Shown piece by piece: positions 16,955-28,374 of a DNA stretch of 64,000 bases. Made by a program: the position numbers and the translations under genes. The notes under the pieces were generated by a model that saw only the letters and a list, made by a program, of their open reading frames with translations, had not been told where the DNA came from and ran no database searches. Source of the stretch: Pseudidiomarina homiensis (lineage in GTDB: Bacteria > Pseudomonadota > Gammaproteobacteria > Enterobacterales > Alteromonadaceae); contig NZ_PIPX01000002.1 in the NCBI RefSeq assembly GCF_003987225.1, positions 186,001-250,000 on the forward strand. Direction: 5' to 3'. How positions within the stretch are numbered: the first letter of the stretch is position 1; every line of letters begins with the position of its first letter.

Positions 16955-18847
16955 ATGACGAACATCAATCCAGAGCGTCGGCAACAGCCGCGAAAGAAGT
17001 TAACCACCCGCTTATTATGGCACGTGACTTGCGTGTCGTTAGCGCTGTTGATTTTGACGCTGATGGTTACTTTTTGGCAAACCTACCCGGCGGCAAAAAG
17101 GGATGTGGTCACGCAATTGCAAAGCGAAGTTGCGGTAAAGCTCCAAGCGAATCAAATTCACCTGCAAGGTGTTGAGCGCCAAGGCGAACTTTTAGCGCGA
17201 GAATTCTTAGCACGTTATCAAGCGTTTAACGACGATCCAAAATTGCAGGACGATTTCTACGATTGGTTCGAAGAAACCTCTCCGGGGGTATGGCGTTTGC
17301 AAGAAGCCTTTTTTACGAGCGTCCAACGTGGCGAGCACTTGTTTAAGGGCATGAGTGTTTTTGTTGGGCCGCAGAAGCAACCGCTTAATGATGAGTTGCG
17401 GGCACGCTTGGTGATTAGTGTACGGACGCTGAACGAACTTGGTCCTGCTTGGCAGGAACTGGTGACCAATACACATTTGTCGCTCCCGGAAAACGCCTTG
17501 GCTATGTATTCAACTGAACAGGCTTGGGGCCGACTCGCTGCCGCGGATCTGGTGATGACCGACTATTCAACGTTGCGGTCAACGTTACAGAGTGAAAACC
17601 CAGAACGCCAGCCGAATTGGACGGGATTATATAAAGATCATAGCGCCGGCTATTGGACTATTACCTATCAACGGCCTGTCGACCTGAATGGTAAACACCT
17701 TGTCAACGCCAGTTTCGACGTCAGCCTCGCACAGCTTACGCGTGATCTAAGCCGCACGGTTGATGAGAACATCGAAAGTTATGTGTTGAATGCGCAAGGC
17801 GCATTGGTGGCAAGTTCAACTTTTTCGGCTGAGCTGAGTGAGCAGCGCGACACACTAACGCCCGAAAATTATGATGACCCGTTGTACCAAAAGATAGCTG
17901 CGCGACTCGTCGATCACTCGTCGAACATCGAGCAAGAAGTTTGGGATGACATTGACGAAGATTATTTGGTGTTGGTGCAGCATCTAGGCACCCCTGAGTG
18001 GTGGTATTTTTCGATTTATCCGAAAGCGCTGATCACCAATCAAGCGCTTTATTTACCTTATGTCATTGCCTTCGTAGGTTCGTTGTTGGTGACAGCGGTG
18101 CTCCTGACCATGGCGTACTTTGTCCAGCGTCAGGTATCGCGGCCACTGACTCAACTGGCCGCAACGGCCGCGCTAATGACCGAGAAAAATTACCAAGCGA
18201 TCGAAGAACAGAAGATAAGTAGAGCGGGCATGTATGGTGAGGTTGCGCAAGTACTGCAGGCGTTTCGCGTGATGGCCCAACGCTTTGTCAAAGCCAATGC
18301 TGAACTTGAGCAGCGTGTCGACGAGCGCACGCAAGAATTACACCAAGCAAATAGAAAGCTCGATGAATTGGTGCACATCGATGGTCTCACAGGTCTTTTG
18401 AATCGCCGCGCATTCCAAACCGATCTTGCCGAAGCCATAGCTACCGCGAATAACCATTGCTATTTTGTTATGGCCGACATCGACGACTTTAAGCCCTTTA
18501 ATGACAACTACGGCCATGAAGCCGGTGACCGTGCGTTAGTTGCCTTTGCTACAGCCTTTCAGAAATTACCGAATAGTCGTTCGTATCGTTATGGCGGTGA
18601 AGAGTTTGCCATGTTGCTGCAAGCTGAGAGCCTTGCGCAAGCCGAGCAGCAGCTGGAACAATTGCGCACCCGTATTCATCAGTTGGGCATTGAGCACAAG
18701 TTTGGCCGCCGCCTTGGCGGTGTGCTGACGATCAGTTTCGGCATTACTCAAATCAAGCAAAGTGAGCCCCCCAGCGAACTCATCCAGCGCGCAGATAAAA
18801 ATATGTACCGTGCCAAACAAGCTGGCGGTGACGAGATTATTAGCTAA
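16955..18847 (+). CDS. Membrane diguanylate cyclase with periplasmic sensor and HAMP
   Basis: This 630-residue protein has a helix at about 25-45, a large periplasmic sensor region 50-360 probably of the double-Cache type, a second helix 363-385, HAMP 385-440, a coiled coil and a GGDEF domain 475-630. The active-site motif G547-G-E-E-F551 is intact, with DIDDFKPFNDNYGHEAGD before it. The inhibitory RxxD site is absent at its usual place (LPNS instead), so product inhibition is unlikely. It should make c-di-GMP in response to a periplasmic ligand. It is divergent from upp. Confidence 0.9.
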   Translation: MTNINPERRQQPRKKLTTRLLWHVTCVSLALLILTLMVTFWQTYPAAKRDVVTQLQSEVAVKLQANQIHLQGVERQGELLAREFLARYQAFNDDPKLQDDFYDWFEETSPGVWRLQEAFFTSVQRGEHLFKGMSVFVGPQKQPLNDELRARLVISVRTLNELGPAWQELVTNTHLSLPENALAMYSTEQAWGRLAAADLVMTDYSTLRSTLQSENPERQPNWTGLYKDHSAGYWTITYQRPVDLNGKHLVNASFDVSLAQLTRDLSRTVDENIESYVLNAQGALVASSTFSAELSEQRDTLTPENYDDPLYQKIAARLVDHSSNIEQEVWDDIDEDYLVLVQHLGTPEWWYFSIYPKALITNQALYLPYVIAFVGSLLVTAVLLTMAYFVQRQVSRPLTQLAATAALMTEKNYQAIEEQKISRAGMYGEVAQVLQAFRVMAQRFVKANAELEQRVDERTQELHQANRKLDELVHIDGLTGLLNRRAFQTDLAEAIATANNHCYFVMADIDDFKPFNDNYGHEAGDRALVAFATAFQKLPNSRSYRYGGEEFAMLLQAESLAQAEQQLEQLRTRIHQLGIEHKFGRRLGGVLTISFGITQIKQSEPPSELIQRADKNMYRAKQAGGDEIIS

Positions 18848-18858
18848 CTTCAACTGCC

Positions 18859-18889
18859 AAGCCTTATTCCCTAGGCTTTGTGGGGTTTT
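18859..18889 (+). terminator. Weak candidate terminator after the diguanylate cyclase
   Basis: AAGCCT (18859-18864) and AGGCTT (18873-18878) can pair, followed by TGTGGGGTTTT. The stem is short and the T-run interrupted. Confidence 0.35.
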
Positions 18890-18947
18890 CGATTAACCTA
18901 ATCTGTTTTTTCAATAACCTTTGCCGATCCTAATCTAACAGAACTGA

Positions 18948-21227
<2,280 letters not shown>

Positions 21228-21243
21228 CGATAAAAGGTTAAGT

Positions 21244-21269
21244 AAAAGGCGCCTGCGGGCGCCTTTTTT
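21244..21269. terminator. Rho-independent terminator between katG and yjbQ
   Basis: AAAAGGCGCC-TGCG-GGCGCCTTTTTT forms a perfect 10-bp stem with a 4-base loop and T-run. With A-run and T-run on both sides it can end both katG (+) and yjbQ (-). Confidence 0.92.
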
Positions 21270-21693
21270 ATTTCTCGTACTGTAAGGTGAGAACAAGTCT
21301 GCGCGGGCCTCCGTGATTACGATGCTCGCACAAATAAACACCTTGCCAAGTGCCTAGATTCAAGCGTCCGTTCGTCACCGGAAGCGATACGCTACTGCCC
21401 AACAAACTCGACTTCAAATGCGCTGGCATATCGTCAGGCCCTTCATAGGTATGCACATAATAAGGTGCATCCTCGGGGACCATCTCGTTAAAGTGGCTTT
21501 CAAAATCTTGTCGCACCGTCGGATCAGCGTCTTCATTGATGGTTAGCGAGGCCGATGTGTGTTGAATAAACACGTGCAAAATACCGACAGTAGCCTTATG
21601 CAACTCAGGCAGAGCCGCTTCGATGTCCTCAGTAATGAGGTGAAAGCCTCTCTTGTAAGGCGTCAGCTGTATTTCGGTCTGCTTTATCGGCAT
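21268..21693 (-). CDS. yjbQ: YjbQ family protein (UPF0047)
   Basis: This 141-residue protein has the UPF0047/YjbQ signatures: GILHVFIQHTSASLTINEDAD in the middle and LNLGTWQGVYLCEHRNHGGPR near the end, with the conserved His and Glu residues. Family members show weak thiamine-phosphate synthase activity in vitro, but the physiological role is uncertain. It directly follows the outer-membrane protein gene on the same strand with a 1-bp gap. Confidence 0.9.
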   Translation of the reverse strand: MPIKQTEIQLTPYKRGFHLITEDIEAALPELHKATVGILHVFIQHTSASLTINEDADPTVRQDFESHFNEMVPEDAPYYVHTYEGPDDMPAHLKSSLLGSSVSLPVTNGRLNLGTWQGVYLCEHRNHGGPRRLVLTLQYEK

Positions 21694-21694
21694 T

Positions 21695-22303
21695 CTAGAA
21701 TCTAAAGCTTACGCCAGCGCGAAAGAGTTTTTCGTCGGAGTTAGCTTCGGCGCCTAAAATGCCGTGAACTGCGTCGCTGAAAAGTATGCGAGCTTCGGCG
21801 CCATAGCTGTTGGTGTCGTCATCCATCACGTTAACGTGGCGCAAGTAGCCTTTGAAGTGGAAGGCTGGGTTCAGTGCGTGGGTGAAGCCAGCTTTCGCGC
21901 CAAAGCCTGTATCGTCTTCAGAATCGCCCGCGAATTCGCTGTCGAGATAAACAATCGACGGTTCGAAAAACAGGTCGGTCGCCCGCGATGCACTGTACTT
22001 GAAGCCCACACCCGCACTCAGAATCTCGACGTCACTGGCAAAGCTAAAAGCGCCAATGGTGTAGTCACCACTTACATTATCGTAGCTAGCGATAGCGTAC
22101 ATGAAGTCATTAAATTGTTTTGAAAACTCAAGCCCAAATCCATCCGGTTCAGCGTCGATACCGGTTTCATTTTCGTCGACTTCGATCATCTGATAGTAGC
22201 CGGAAAAGTAATCATATACGGGACTTTCGGATGCGAAAGCTGTCGGTACCGAAATAGTGCTCGCGAGTAAAGTAAGCTTGGCAATAGAGCTAATAGACTT
22301 CAT
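21695..22303 (-). CDS. Outer-membrane beta-barrel protein, function unknown
   Basis: This is a 202-residue precursor. It has a signal peptide (MKSISSIAKLTLLASTIS, cleaved near AFASE) followed by alternating beta-strands and a C-terminal GVSFRF ending with Phe, as in BAM-inserted barrels. An eight- to ten-strand barrel is likely (OmpA-like or OprF-like barrel without a peptidoglycan domain). The start at 22303 follows GGAGGAAC; an ATG four codons upstream is inside that ribosome site. It is followed by yjbQ with a 1-bp gap, probably without functional link. Confidence 0.75.
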   Translation of the reverse strand: MKSISSIAKLTLLASTISVPTAFASESPVYDYFSGYYQMIEVDENETGIDAEPDGFGLEFSKQFNDFMYAIASYDNVSGDYTIGAFSFASDVEILSAGVGFKYSASRATDLFFEPSIVYLDSEFAGDSEDDTGFGAKAGFTHALNPAFHFKGYLRHVNVMDDDTNSYGAEARILFSDAVHGILGAEANSDEKLFRAGVSFRF

Positions 22304-22442
22304 AAGTTCCTCCATAAATACGGTTGCAGTCCTTGTGGGACACCTTTAGCAGTCAAGTCGAGATTCATGAAGCTGTCAATAGAATGTCACGCCTTTGCCA
22401 TGATTTTACGTGATAGTGAACAGTGCAAACGAGGAGCTAACT

Positions 22443-23513
22443 TTAACGCTCCAAGCTGGTATTGGCGATGTGCTTGGGAATTTCCTGAATCGCCGTAACA
22501 CGGTTGCGGCCCTCAGATTTACTCATATACAGGGCGGTATCGGCGCGCTTCAATAGGCGATTGAAGGTTTCGTTTTGTTTGTGCTGGCTAATGCCGATAC
22601 TTGCGGTGATTTGGATTTCATGACCTAAGTCGGTACCCCATGCATGCGAGCCGATGGCGTTGCGTAAGCGTTCGCCAATGTATTCGGCGTGTGCTAAGTC
22701 GGTTTCGGGCAGTACAATCATAAATTCTTCGCCGCCCCAACGTCCGATAATGTCATGCTGGCGCAATTCGCGTTGCATGATTTTGGCAATGTATTGCAAC
22801 ACTTGGTCGCCTTTGTCGTGACCATAAACGTCATTGATCAGTTTAAAATGGTCAATGTCGAGTAACATTGCCGACAGTGGCAAGCTGTTGCGGTCAGCAC
22901 GTGAAAGCTCGGTTTCAGCAAGCGCCTTGGCTTGGCGGCGATTATAAAGTTGGGTTAATTCGTCGACACTCGCGAGTCGATTCAACTTACGGTTAGCACT
23001 ACTGATCGACTTGGCGTAGAAGAAGCCCAGATAGCTGAACATCGCGAAGACGACGCTAAGGTTGAAAAAGAAGACGCCGAGCAAGGCATTCGCCGATATC
23101 GGTTGTAATGGCTCGTGCCAATAGCTTTGCAAGTACAGCCCTGCATAGAGGGCAAAGAGAATCATCAACGCGGTGACTGCGGTTTTTCCGCGCATTGTTA
23201 CTGCTAAGGCAGGAATAAACATCAACAGGTAATAGTGGAAACCGCTACCCCAGCCGATAAGTACCGTACCTAGTGCGGCATGCGCAACAACTTCAGTCCA
23301 GACTAAGGACGTTGCGAGGCCATTCATGCGTTTACCGTACGCATAGTAAGCTACCGCGTACATCATCACACTGATAACGTTCACCCAAGCCAGAATAGGT
23401 GATTTTAAAGCGAGAAAAATCCCGAAAAAGGCTATATCAACCGCAGCAGCGATAATACAGGTGCGTTGGGCGACGCGCCAAAACTCTGGGCGTTGGCTAG
23501 TACTGCGGTCCAT
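22443..23513 (-). CDS. Membrane diguanylate cyclase
   Basis: This is a 356-residue protein with about six hydrophobic segments in residues 15-175 and a GGDEF domain at 180-345. The catalytic GGEEF is intact (RWGGEEFMIVLPE), and the inhibitory I-site RQHD lies exactly five residues before it, so c-di-GMP should feed back on activity. The N-terminal sensor resembles the compact MASE-type membrane domains, but I cannot name the subtype. It is a single gene, divergent from the arsenic operon. Confidence 0.88.
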   Translation of the reverse strand: MDRSTSQRPEFWRVAQRTCIIAAAVDIAFFGIFLALKSPILAWVNVISVMMYAVAYYAYGKRMNGLATSLVWTEVVAHAALGTVLIGWGSGFHYYLLMFIPALAVTMRGKTAVTALMILFALYAGLYLQSYWHEPLQPISANALLGVFFFNLSVVFAMFSYLGFFYAKSISSANRKLNRLASVDELTQLYNRRQAKALAETELSRADRNSLPLSAMLLDIDHFKLINDVYGHDKGDQVLQYIAKIMQRELRQHDIIGRWGGEEFMIVLPETDLAHAEYIGERLRNAIGSHAWGTDLGHEIQITASIGISQHKQNETFNRLLKRADTALYMSKSEGRNRVTAIQEIPKHIANTSLER

Positions 23514-23610
23514 GCGATTCCTTGTAGCTCTTAGATGTTGAATAGATAAAGTCTGCCTTCAAGATTAATTCAGAATATAACTTTTTGCGAGAAAAGCTAT
23601 TGTTGCTCCA

Positions 23611-23650
23611 ACATATATGGTTTACCATATATTCGTTTTCCCATATATGT
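23611..23650. promoter_or_regulatory. Repeated ArsR-type operator upstream of the arsenate operon
   Basis: Three copies of a CCATATAT element lie here: ACATATATGG at 23611-23620 (inverted), CCATATAT at 23625-23632 and CCATATATGT at 23641-23650. The first and third are perfect 10-bp inverted copies; the first two form a palindrome with a 4-bp centre. The start codon follows at 23660, so binding by the ArsR domain would block transcription of the whole operon. Confidence 0.7.
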
Positions 23651-23659
23651 GGCGGTGAT

Positions 23660-24370
23660 ATGAAAAAGCGGGTTTTATTTCTGTGTACGGCGAATTCCGC
23701 ACGTTCAATCATGGCGGAAGCCATACTACGGCAACTCGGCAAAGATGACGTTGAGGTGATGAGTGCTGGTACTGAACCTACACAGCCCCATCCCGAAGCA
23801 ATTGCAGCACTGCAATCCTTGGGTATTGAGCCCAGCGGCTTGCAATCAACGGCCGTGAGTGAGTTAGAAGAACAAACTTTTGATTATGTGATAAGCCTCT
23901 GCGACCGTGCGCGAAGTGAGTGCCAAACCGCATTTGCTGAACAAAACTTTATTGCATGGGACTTTCCTGACCCCGTTGCCAGTCATGATGCTGCCGCGTT
24001 CAAGAAAACCGCGCACGAGCTGAGCGAGCGCATTCGCATGTTCTTATTAATTCTGCGCCGCCAGCAGCAGCGTCCGCACCTATTTGATCAGCCGCAAGAC
24101 TTTTTCAAAGTCATGTCAGACCCGTTACGCCTGCAAATGATTCTGCTTGTGGCTCAGCAGCAAGAGCTTTGTGTCTGCGACTTAGTTGAAGCAACGGGGA
24201 TGTCACAACCCAAGGTGTCACGGCACTTGGCACAATTGCGCGAGTTTGGGTTATTGGCCGATCGCAAAGATGCGCGTTGGGTTTATTATCGACTGAGTCC
24301 CGCACTGCCGGACTGGATGCGTCGCGTCATCCAAACCACCGCCGACTATACTTCACCGCATCAACGTTAA
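23660..24370 (+). CDS. Arsenate reductase-ArsR repressor fusion protein
   Basis: This is a 236-residue fusion. Residues 1-130 are a low-molecular-weight phosphatase-type arsenate reductase with the P-loop C9-TANSAR-S and the acid loop WDFPDP. Residues 145-236 are an ArsR/SmtB winged helix with the As(III)-binding ELCVCDL motif and recognition helix [17 protein letters not shown]. The start at 23660 is preferred because it opens the reductase fold and follows GGCGGTGAT; an upstream ATG at 23585 would lie before the operator. One protein would thus both reduce arsenate and sense the arsenite it makes, repressing the gapdh-arsJ genes when arsenic is absent. Confidence 0.88.
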   Translation: MKKRVLFLCTANSARSIMAEAILRQLGKDDVEVMSAGTEPTQPHPEAIAALQSLGIEPSGLQSTAVSELEEQTFDYVISLCDRARSECQTAFAEQNFIAWDFPDPVASHDAAAFKKTAHELSERIRMFLLILRRQQQRPHLFDQPQDFFKVMSDPLRLQMILLVAQQQELCVCDLVEATGMSQPKVSRHLAQLREFGLLADRKDARWVYYRLSPALPDWMRRVIQTTADYTSPHQR

Positions 24371-24386
24371 ATTTCTAGGAGCAGTT

Positions 24387-25388
24387 ATGAGCATCAAAAT
24401 TGGTATTAACGGTTTAGGCCGAATCGGTCGCTTGGCCTTGCGCATTTTTAGTGAGCGCAGCGATGTTGAGGTCATCCAAGCAAATGACCCTGGTGGTGAG
24501 GCCGCTACCTTTGCCCACCTGCTGCAGTTCGATTCAGTGCATGGGCGTTGGTCGCGAGCGGTGCAGGCTGATGGTAATGGGCTGGTCATTGACGGTCATG
24601 CGGTGAAATTCACCCAGAACAAAGCTATTGATGACACCGACTGGAGTGGTTGTGACATCGTGCTCGAAGCGTCGGGCAAAATGAAGACCGTTGACGTGCT
24701 AAATGCTTATTTAGAACAGGGTGTAAAGCGCGTTGTCGTGTCGGCTCCGGTGAAAGAAGAAGGTGCTTTAAACCTCGTCATGGGGGTGAACGATCAGCTC
24801 TTTGATCCGGCAAAGCATCGGATTATTACGGCAGCTTCGTGTACCACTAACTGCCTTGCGCCTGTGGTGAAAGTGCTACATGAAAAAATCGGTATCAAAC
24901 ACGGTTCGCTGACTACCATTCACTCGATTACGAATACCCAAACGATTTTGGATGCGCCGCATAAAGATCTGCGCCGTGCGCGCGCCTGTGGCGAGAGTCT
25001 CATCCCAACATCGACGGGCTCGGCGACCGCGATTATTGAAATCTTTCCGGAGCTTAAAGGTCGCTTAGATGGTCATGCAGTGCGTGTACCTTTGGCGAAT
25101 GCATCACTAACAGATTGCGTGTTTGAGATGGAACGCGAAACCACTGCCGAAGAAGTAAATCGTTTATTCGCCGAGGCCGCCGAAGGCGAGCTGCAAGGGA
25201 TCTTAGGGTATGAAGAACGCCCTCTGGTGTCGATCGATTATCGCACCGACCCACGTTCCAGTATCGTCGATGCCTTGTCGACTCGCGTCATCAACGGCAC
25301 TCACGTAAAAGTCTACGCTTGGTATGACAATGAGTGGGGCTATGCGAATCGCGCCGTTGAGCTAGCAGCTAAGGTTGGCGCATGCTAG
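24387..25388 (+). CDS. gapdh: Glyceraldehyde-3-phosphate dehydrogenase of the arsenic operon
   Basis: This is a 333-residue GAPDH with the NAD-binding [12 protein letters not shown] start, catalytic Cys152 in [11 protein letters not shown] and His in SLTTIHS. Its place between the ArsC-ArsR fusion and arsJ, overlapping arsJ by 7 bp, marks it as the arsenic-dedicated paralogue. In known arsJ operons such a GAPDH forms 1-arseno-3-phosphoglycerate from arsenate, which ArsJ then exports. A housekeeping role is less likely given the context. Confidence 0.9.
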   Translation: MSIKIGINGLGRIGRLALRIFSERSDVEVIQANDPGGEAATFAHLLQFDSVHGRWSRAVQADGNGLVIDGHAVKFTQNKAIDDTDWSGCDIVLEASGKMKTVDVLNAYLEQGVKRVVVSAPVKEEGALNLVMGVNDQLFDPAKHRIITAASCTTNCLAPVVKVLHEKIGIKHGSLTTIHSITNTQTILDAPHKDLRRARACGESLIPTSTGSATAIIEIFPELKGRLDGHAVRVPLANASLTDCVFEMERETTAEEVNRLFAEAAEGELQGILGYEERPLVSIDYRTDPRSSIVDALSTRVINGTHVKVYAWYDNEWGYANRAVELAAKVGAC

Positions 25389-26599
25389 CAAAGCTGTCGC
25401 CCGCGATTCGCCAATACCTGCTCGTAACAGGAAACTACTGGGCCTTTACGTTAACAGATGGCGCATTGCGGATGTTGGTGGTATTGCACTTCCACCAACT
25501 GGGCTACAGCGCCCTTGAAGTCGCCATGCTGTTCTTGTTCTACGAGTTTTTCGGTGTGGTGACGAATTTGTTTGGCGGTTGGTTGGGCGCGCGTTGGGGC
25601 CTCAACCGCACAATGAATATCGGCCTTGGCTTGCAGGTGCTGGCGCTCGGCATGTTACTAGTGCCGCCAGCGTGGCTGACGGTATTGTGGGTAATGGCGG
25701 CACAGGCGTTGTCGGGCATTGCTAAAGATCTGAACAAAATGAGTGCGAAGAGCACGATCAAACTGTTGGTTCCAGACAATCAGCAAGGGCAGCTCTATAA
25801 ATGGGTCGCTATCCTGACCGGTTCAAAAAATACGCTGAAGGGTGTCGGCTTCTTTCTCGGCGGTCTGCTCTTAACGGTGCTGGGTTTCCAAGGCGCCGTA
25901 TTAGCGATGGCGTTGATGCTGTTGGTGGTTTGGTTGTTAAGCCTCGTGTTTTTGCGCAGAGATGCCGGCGTTGCGAAGAATAAACCGAAGTTTAAAGAAC
26001 TGCTTTCGAAAAGTCGGGCGATCAACATTCTTGCCGCTGCGCGTTTTTTGCTGTTCGGTGCGCGTGATGTTTGGTTTGTCGTCGCATTGCCAGTGTTTCT
26101 GGCGAGTCAGCTTGGTTGGGACCACTGGCAGGTAGGTGGCTTTTTGGCTGCTTGGGTTATCGGTTATGGTTTCGTGCAGGGGGTGGCGCCACGAGTGACA
26201 GCCAGAGCGGAGGTTAGCCCGCGACGGCAGGCGGTGGTCTGGGGGGCATTACTTAGTGTGAGCCCGTTACTGCTAGCTGCGGCGCTATGGCAAAGTGCGC
26301 CTATTGCCGCAAGTATTACGCTTGGTCTTGGCCTTTTTGGGGTGTTGTTCGCGGTGAACTCGAGCCTGCATAGTTATCTCATTGTGGCCTATGCGCGTGC
26401 CGACGGCGTCTCGTTAGATGTGGGTTTTTACTACATGGCCAATGCTGCGGGGCGCTTACTCGGCACGGTATTGTCCGGCTGGATTTATCAGAGTTATGGG
26501 TTGGTCGCTTGTCTGCTGATTTCGGCGGCGCTAGTGCTGCTCTCAACTCTAGCGATAAGTGGATTACCAAGCCGTGAACCAACTCAGTCGTTGAAGTAG
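25382..26599 (+). CDS. arsJ: ArsJ organoarsenical efflux permease (MFS)
   Basis: This is a 405-residue protein of twelve hydrophobic segments with the ArsJ-type opening [25 protein letters not shown] and the conserved [13 protein letters not shown] loop near residue 115. ArsJ exports 1-arseno-3-phosphoglycerate, giving arsenate resistance without needing arsenite efflux. It is translationally coupled to the GAPDH gene. No ArsB or Acr3 arsenite pump is seen nearby, so arsenite made by the ArsC domain would need a pump elsewhere. The 3' end overlaps the convergent PAS-GGDEF-EAL gene by 16 bp. Confidence 0.92.
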   Translation: MLAKLSPAIRQYLLVTGNYWAFTLTDGALRMLVVLHFHQLGYSALEVAMLFLFYEFFGVVTNLFGGWLGARWGLNRTMNIGLGLQVLALGMLLVPPAWLTVLWVMAAQALSGIAKDLNKMSAKSTIKLLVPDNQQGQLYKWVAILTGSKNTLKGVGFFLGGLLLTVLGFQGAVLAMALMLLVVWLLSLVFLRRDAGVAKNKPKFKELLSKSRAINILAAARFLLFGARDVWFVVALPVFLASQLGWDHWQVGGFLAAWVIGYGFVQGVAPRVTARAEVSPRRQAVVWGALLSVSPLLLAAALWQSAPIAASITLGLGLFGVLFAVNSSLHSYLIVAYARADGVSLDVGFYYMANAAGRLLGTVLSGWIYQSYGLVACLLISAALVLLSTLAISGLPSREPTQSLK

Positions 26600-28287
26600 C
26601 GTTCAGCGTCAACGCTTGGGCGGCCAAAGAGATAACCTTGGAAAAATTCGCAACCCAATTCTTGTAGGCGTTCAAATTGCTTGTCGGTTTCCACACCTTC
26701 GGCGATAACCGCTAAATTCATACTTCGTCCGAGGCTGATCAAGGTTTCGGTTAACAGCTCGCCTTTGCCGCGCTGGTCAAGATCTTGGACGAAGGCCCGA
26801 TCAATTTTCAGTTCATCCAGTGGCAACTGGGTTAGATAAGCCAACGAGGCATAGCCGGTGCCAAAGTCATCGAGTGACATCGACACACCGAGCTGACGTA
26901 GACTGTTCATTTGTCTGACAATGAAATTGATGTCGCCGACCATAAGACTTTCGGTCAACTCAAATCTTAAATTTTTTGGATTTGCGCCGGTGCGCTTGAG
27001 CAGTTGCTCCACACGCGGTACGAAATCGCCTCGGCGGAACTGAATTGGACTTACGTTGAGTGACAATTTGAGGTGCTTGGAGCTTGAGTTGGTTGCCCAA
27101 CGTACTAAGGTTTCACAGCTTTTTTCTAACACCCAGTCACCGATGCTTAAGATAGCTCCAGTGGTTTCCGCAATTGGAATAAAGTCAGCCGGTGAAATTT
27201 CACCTAGTTCAGGATGATTCCAACGTAGTAAGGCCTCGAACCCGATGAGCTGTTGGTATTTATTGACCTGAGGTTGCATGGCGAGGCTAAGTTGGTGACG
27301 TTCAATGGCATGATTAAGTGCTTGGGATAACTGTAGGCGTTCTTTTACTGCAGACTCCATCTTTCGATCGAAGAAGCTGATAGCGGTGTCGCCCGATCGC
27401 TTCGCTGTTTTCAGGGCAATGTCGGCTTGTCTTAACAGCTCGTCTCCAGCCATTGCATTCGGACATCGAAACAAGGTAATGCCAATACATGCCGAGAGTT
27501 TGTGACTGGCATCATTGAGTGTTAACGGCGTTTCGAGCGCTTGCAGAACTTCGGTGGCAAGGTGCTCAGCCTGTGCGGCAACCGCATCAAAAGAGGAGTG
27601 TGGGCTCGGCAGGACGATGGCGAACTCGTCCTTGCCCAGGCGCGCAAGATCGTCGGGCGACTGAGACAGCCGGCGTAGACATTGCGCACAGTGGGCGAGC
27701 ACACGATCGCCAATACTAAAACCCAAACTTTCATTGATGCTATGAAAATTATCAATGTCGACCAATAGGAGTGCTGCCACGGGCTCGTCATTGTTACTGC
27801 TACGCGTGATACTGGCTAACCGCTCGAGCAATAACCTGCGGTTGGGTAAATCGGTCAGCGGATCATAATACGAGAGCCTTTGCACTTCAGCTTCGGCGAC
27901 CTCGAGTGCGCGCATGTCAGCGTCCATGCAAAACATGATCGGTTCATCATTTGGTAGCGCCACCACGGTATGGCTCGAATAAACCGGTACCGTACTGCCA
28001 TCTTTGTGTTTGAGGTTCAGGCGTGCTGTCGGAATGCCTTGTTGGTGCTCGAACATCCAAGCCACCGCTTGTTTCACGTCTTCACGCATTTCGTCTGGAA
28101 TGATTAAGTCGTAAAGACTTTGTCCGAGCGCTTCAGGCGTTGAGTAACCGTATATCTTTTCTGATGCGGCATTCCAATACACCACGGTGCCATCAGCACG
28201 ATAGCCTTGAATCGACATGGCTTGAGTGTCATCAAAAAGCTTATGAAACCGTGCTTCGCTGCTTTGCTTATCGCGATCATGGGTCAT
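26584..28287 (-). CDS. PAS-GGDEF-EAL protein, probable c-di-GMP phosphodiesterase
   Basis: This is a 567-residue soluble protein: PAS at about 10-125 (QGYRADGTVVYWNAASEKIYG start), GGDEF at 140-300 and EAL at 315-560. The GGDEF motif is altered to GKDEF (RLGKDEFAIVL), so cyclase activity is doubtful. The EAL domain has FEALLRWNHP, LNVSPIQFRR, FELTESL, LDDFGTGYASL, LKIDRAF, AEGVET and QGYLFGRP, a full catalytic set. It should degrade c-di-GMP under control of the PAS ligand. It is a single gene convergent with arsJ. Confidence 0.88.
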   Translation of the reverse strand: MTHDRDKQSSEARFHKLFDDTQAMSIQGYRADGTVVYWNAASEKIYGYSTPEALGQSLYDLIIPDEMREDVKQAVAWMFEHQQGIPTARLNLKHKDGSTVPVYSSHTVVALPNDEPIMFCMDADMRALEVAEAEVQRLSYYDPLTDLPNRRLLLERLASITRSSNNDEPVAALLLVDIDNFHSINESLGFSIGDRVLAHCAQCLRRLSQSPDDLARLGKDEFAIVLPSPHSSFDAVAAQAEHLATEVLQALETPLTLNDASHKLSACIGITLFRCPNAMAGDELLRQADIALKTAKRSGDTAISFFDRKMESAVKERLQLSQALNHAIERHQLSLAMQPQVNKYQQLIGFEALLRWNHPELGEISPADFIPIAETTGAILSIGDWVLEKSCETLVRWATNSSSKHLKLSLNVSPIQFRRGDFVPRVEQLLKRTGANPKNLRFELTESLMVGDINFIVRQMNSLRQLGVSMSLDDFGTGYASLAYLTQLPLDELKIDRAFVQDLDQRGKGELLTETLISLGRSMNLAVIAEGVETDKQFERLQELGCEFFQGYLFGRPSVDAERYFND

Positions 28288-28374
28288 GAATGTGTGCCGT
28301 TCATTGAAGAGTGTGAGAACTGTTAAAAGTTACTACAAGTGTAGAATATGATTGATAAAACCGTTAATTTGTAG

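Noticed and set aside
22304-22442. Possible small RNA or terminator between the outer-membrane gene and the diguanylate cyclase gene
   Set aside because: No stable hairpin with T-run and no recognisable RNA motif could be seen.
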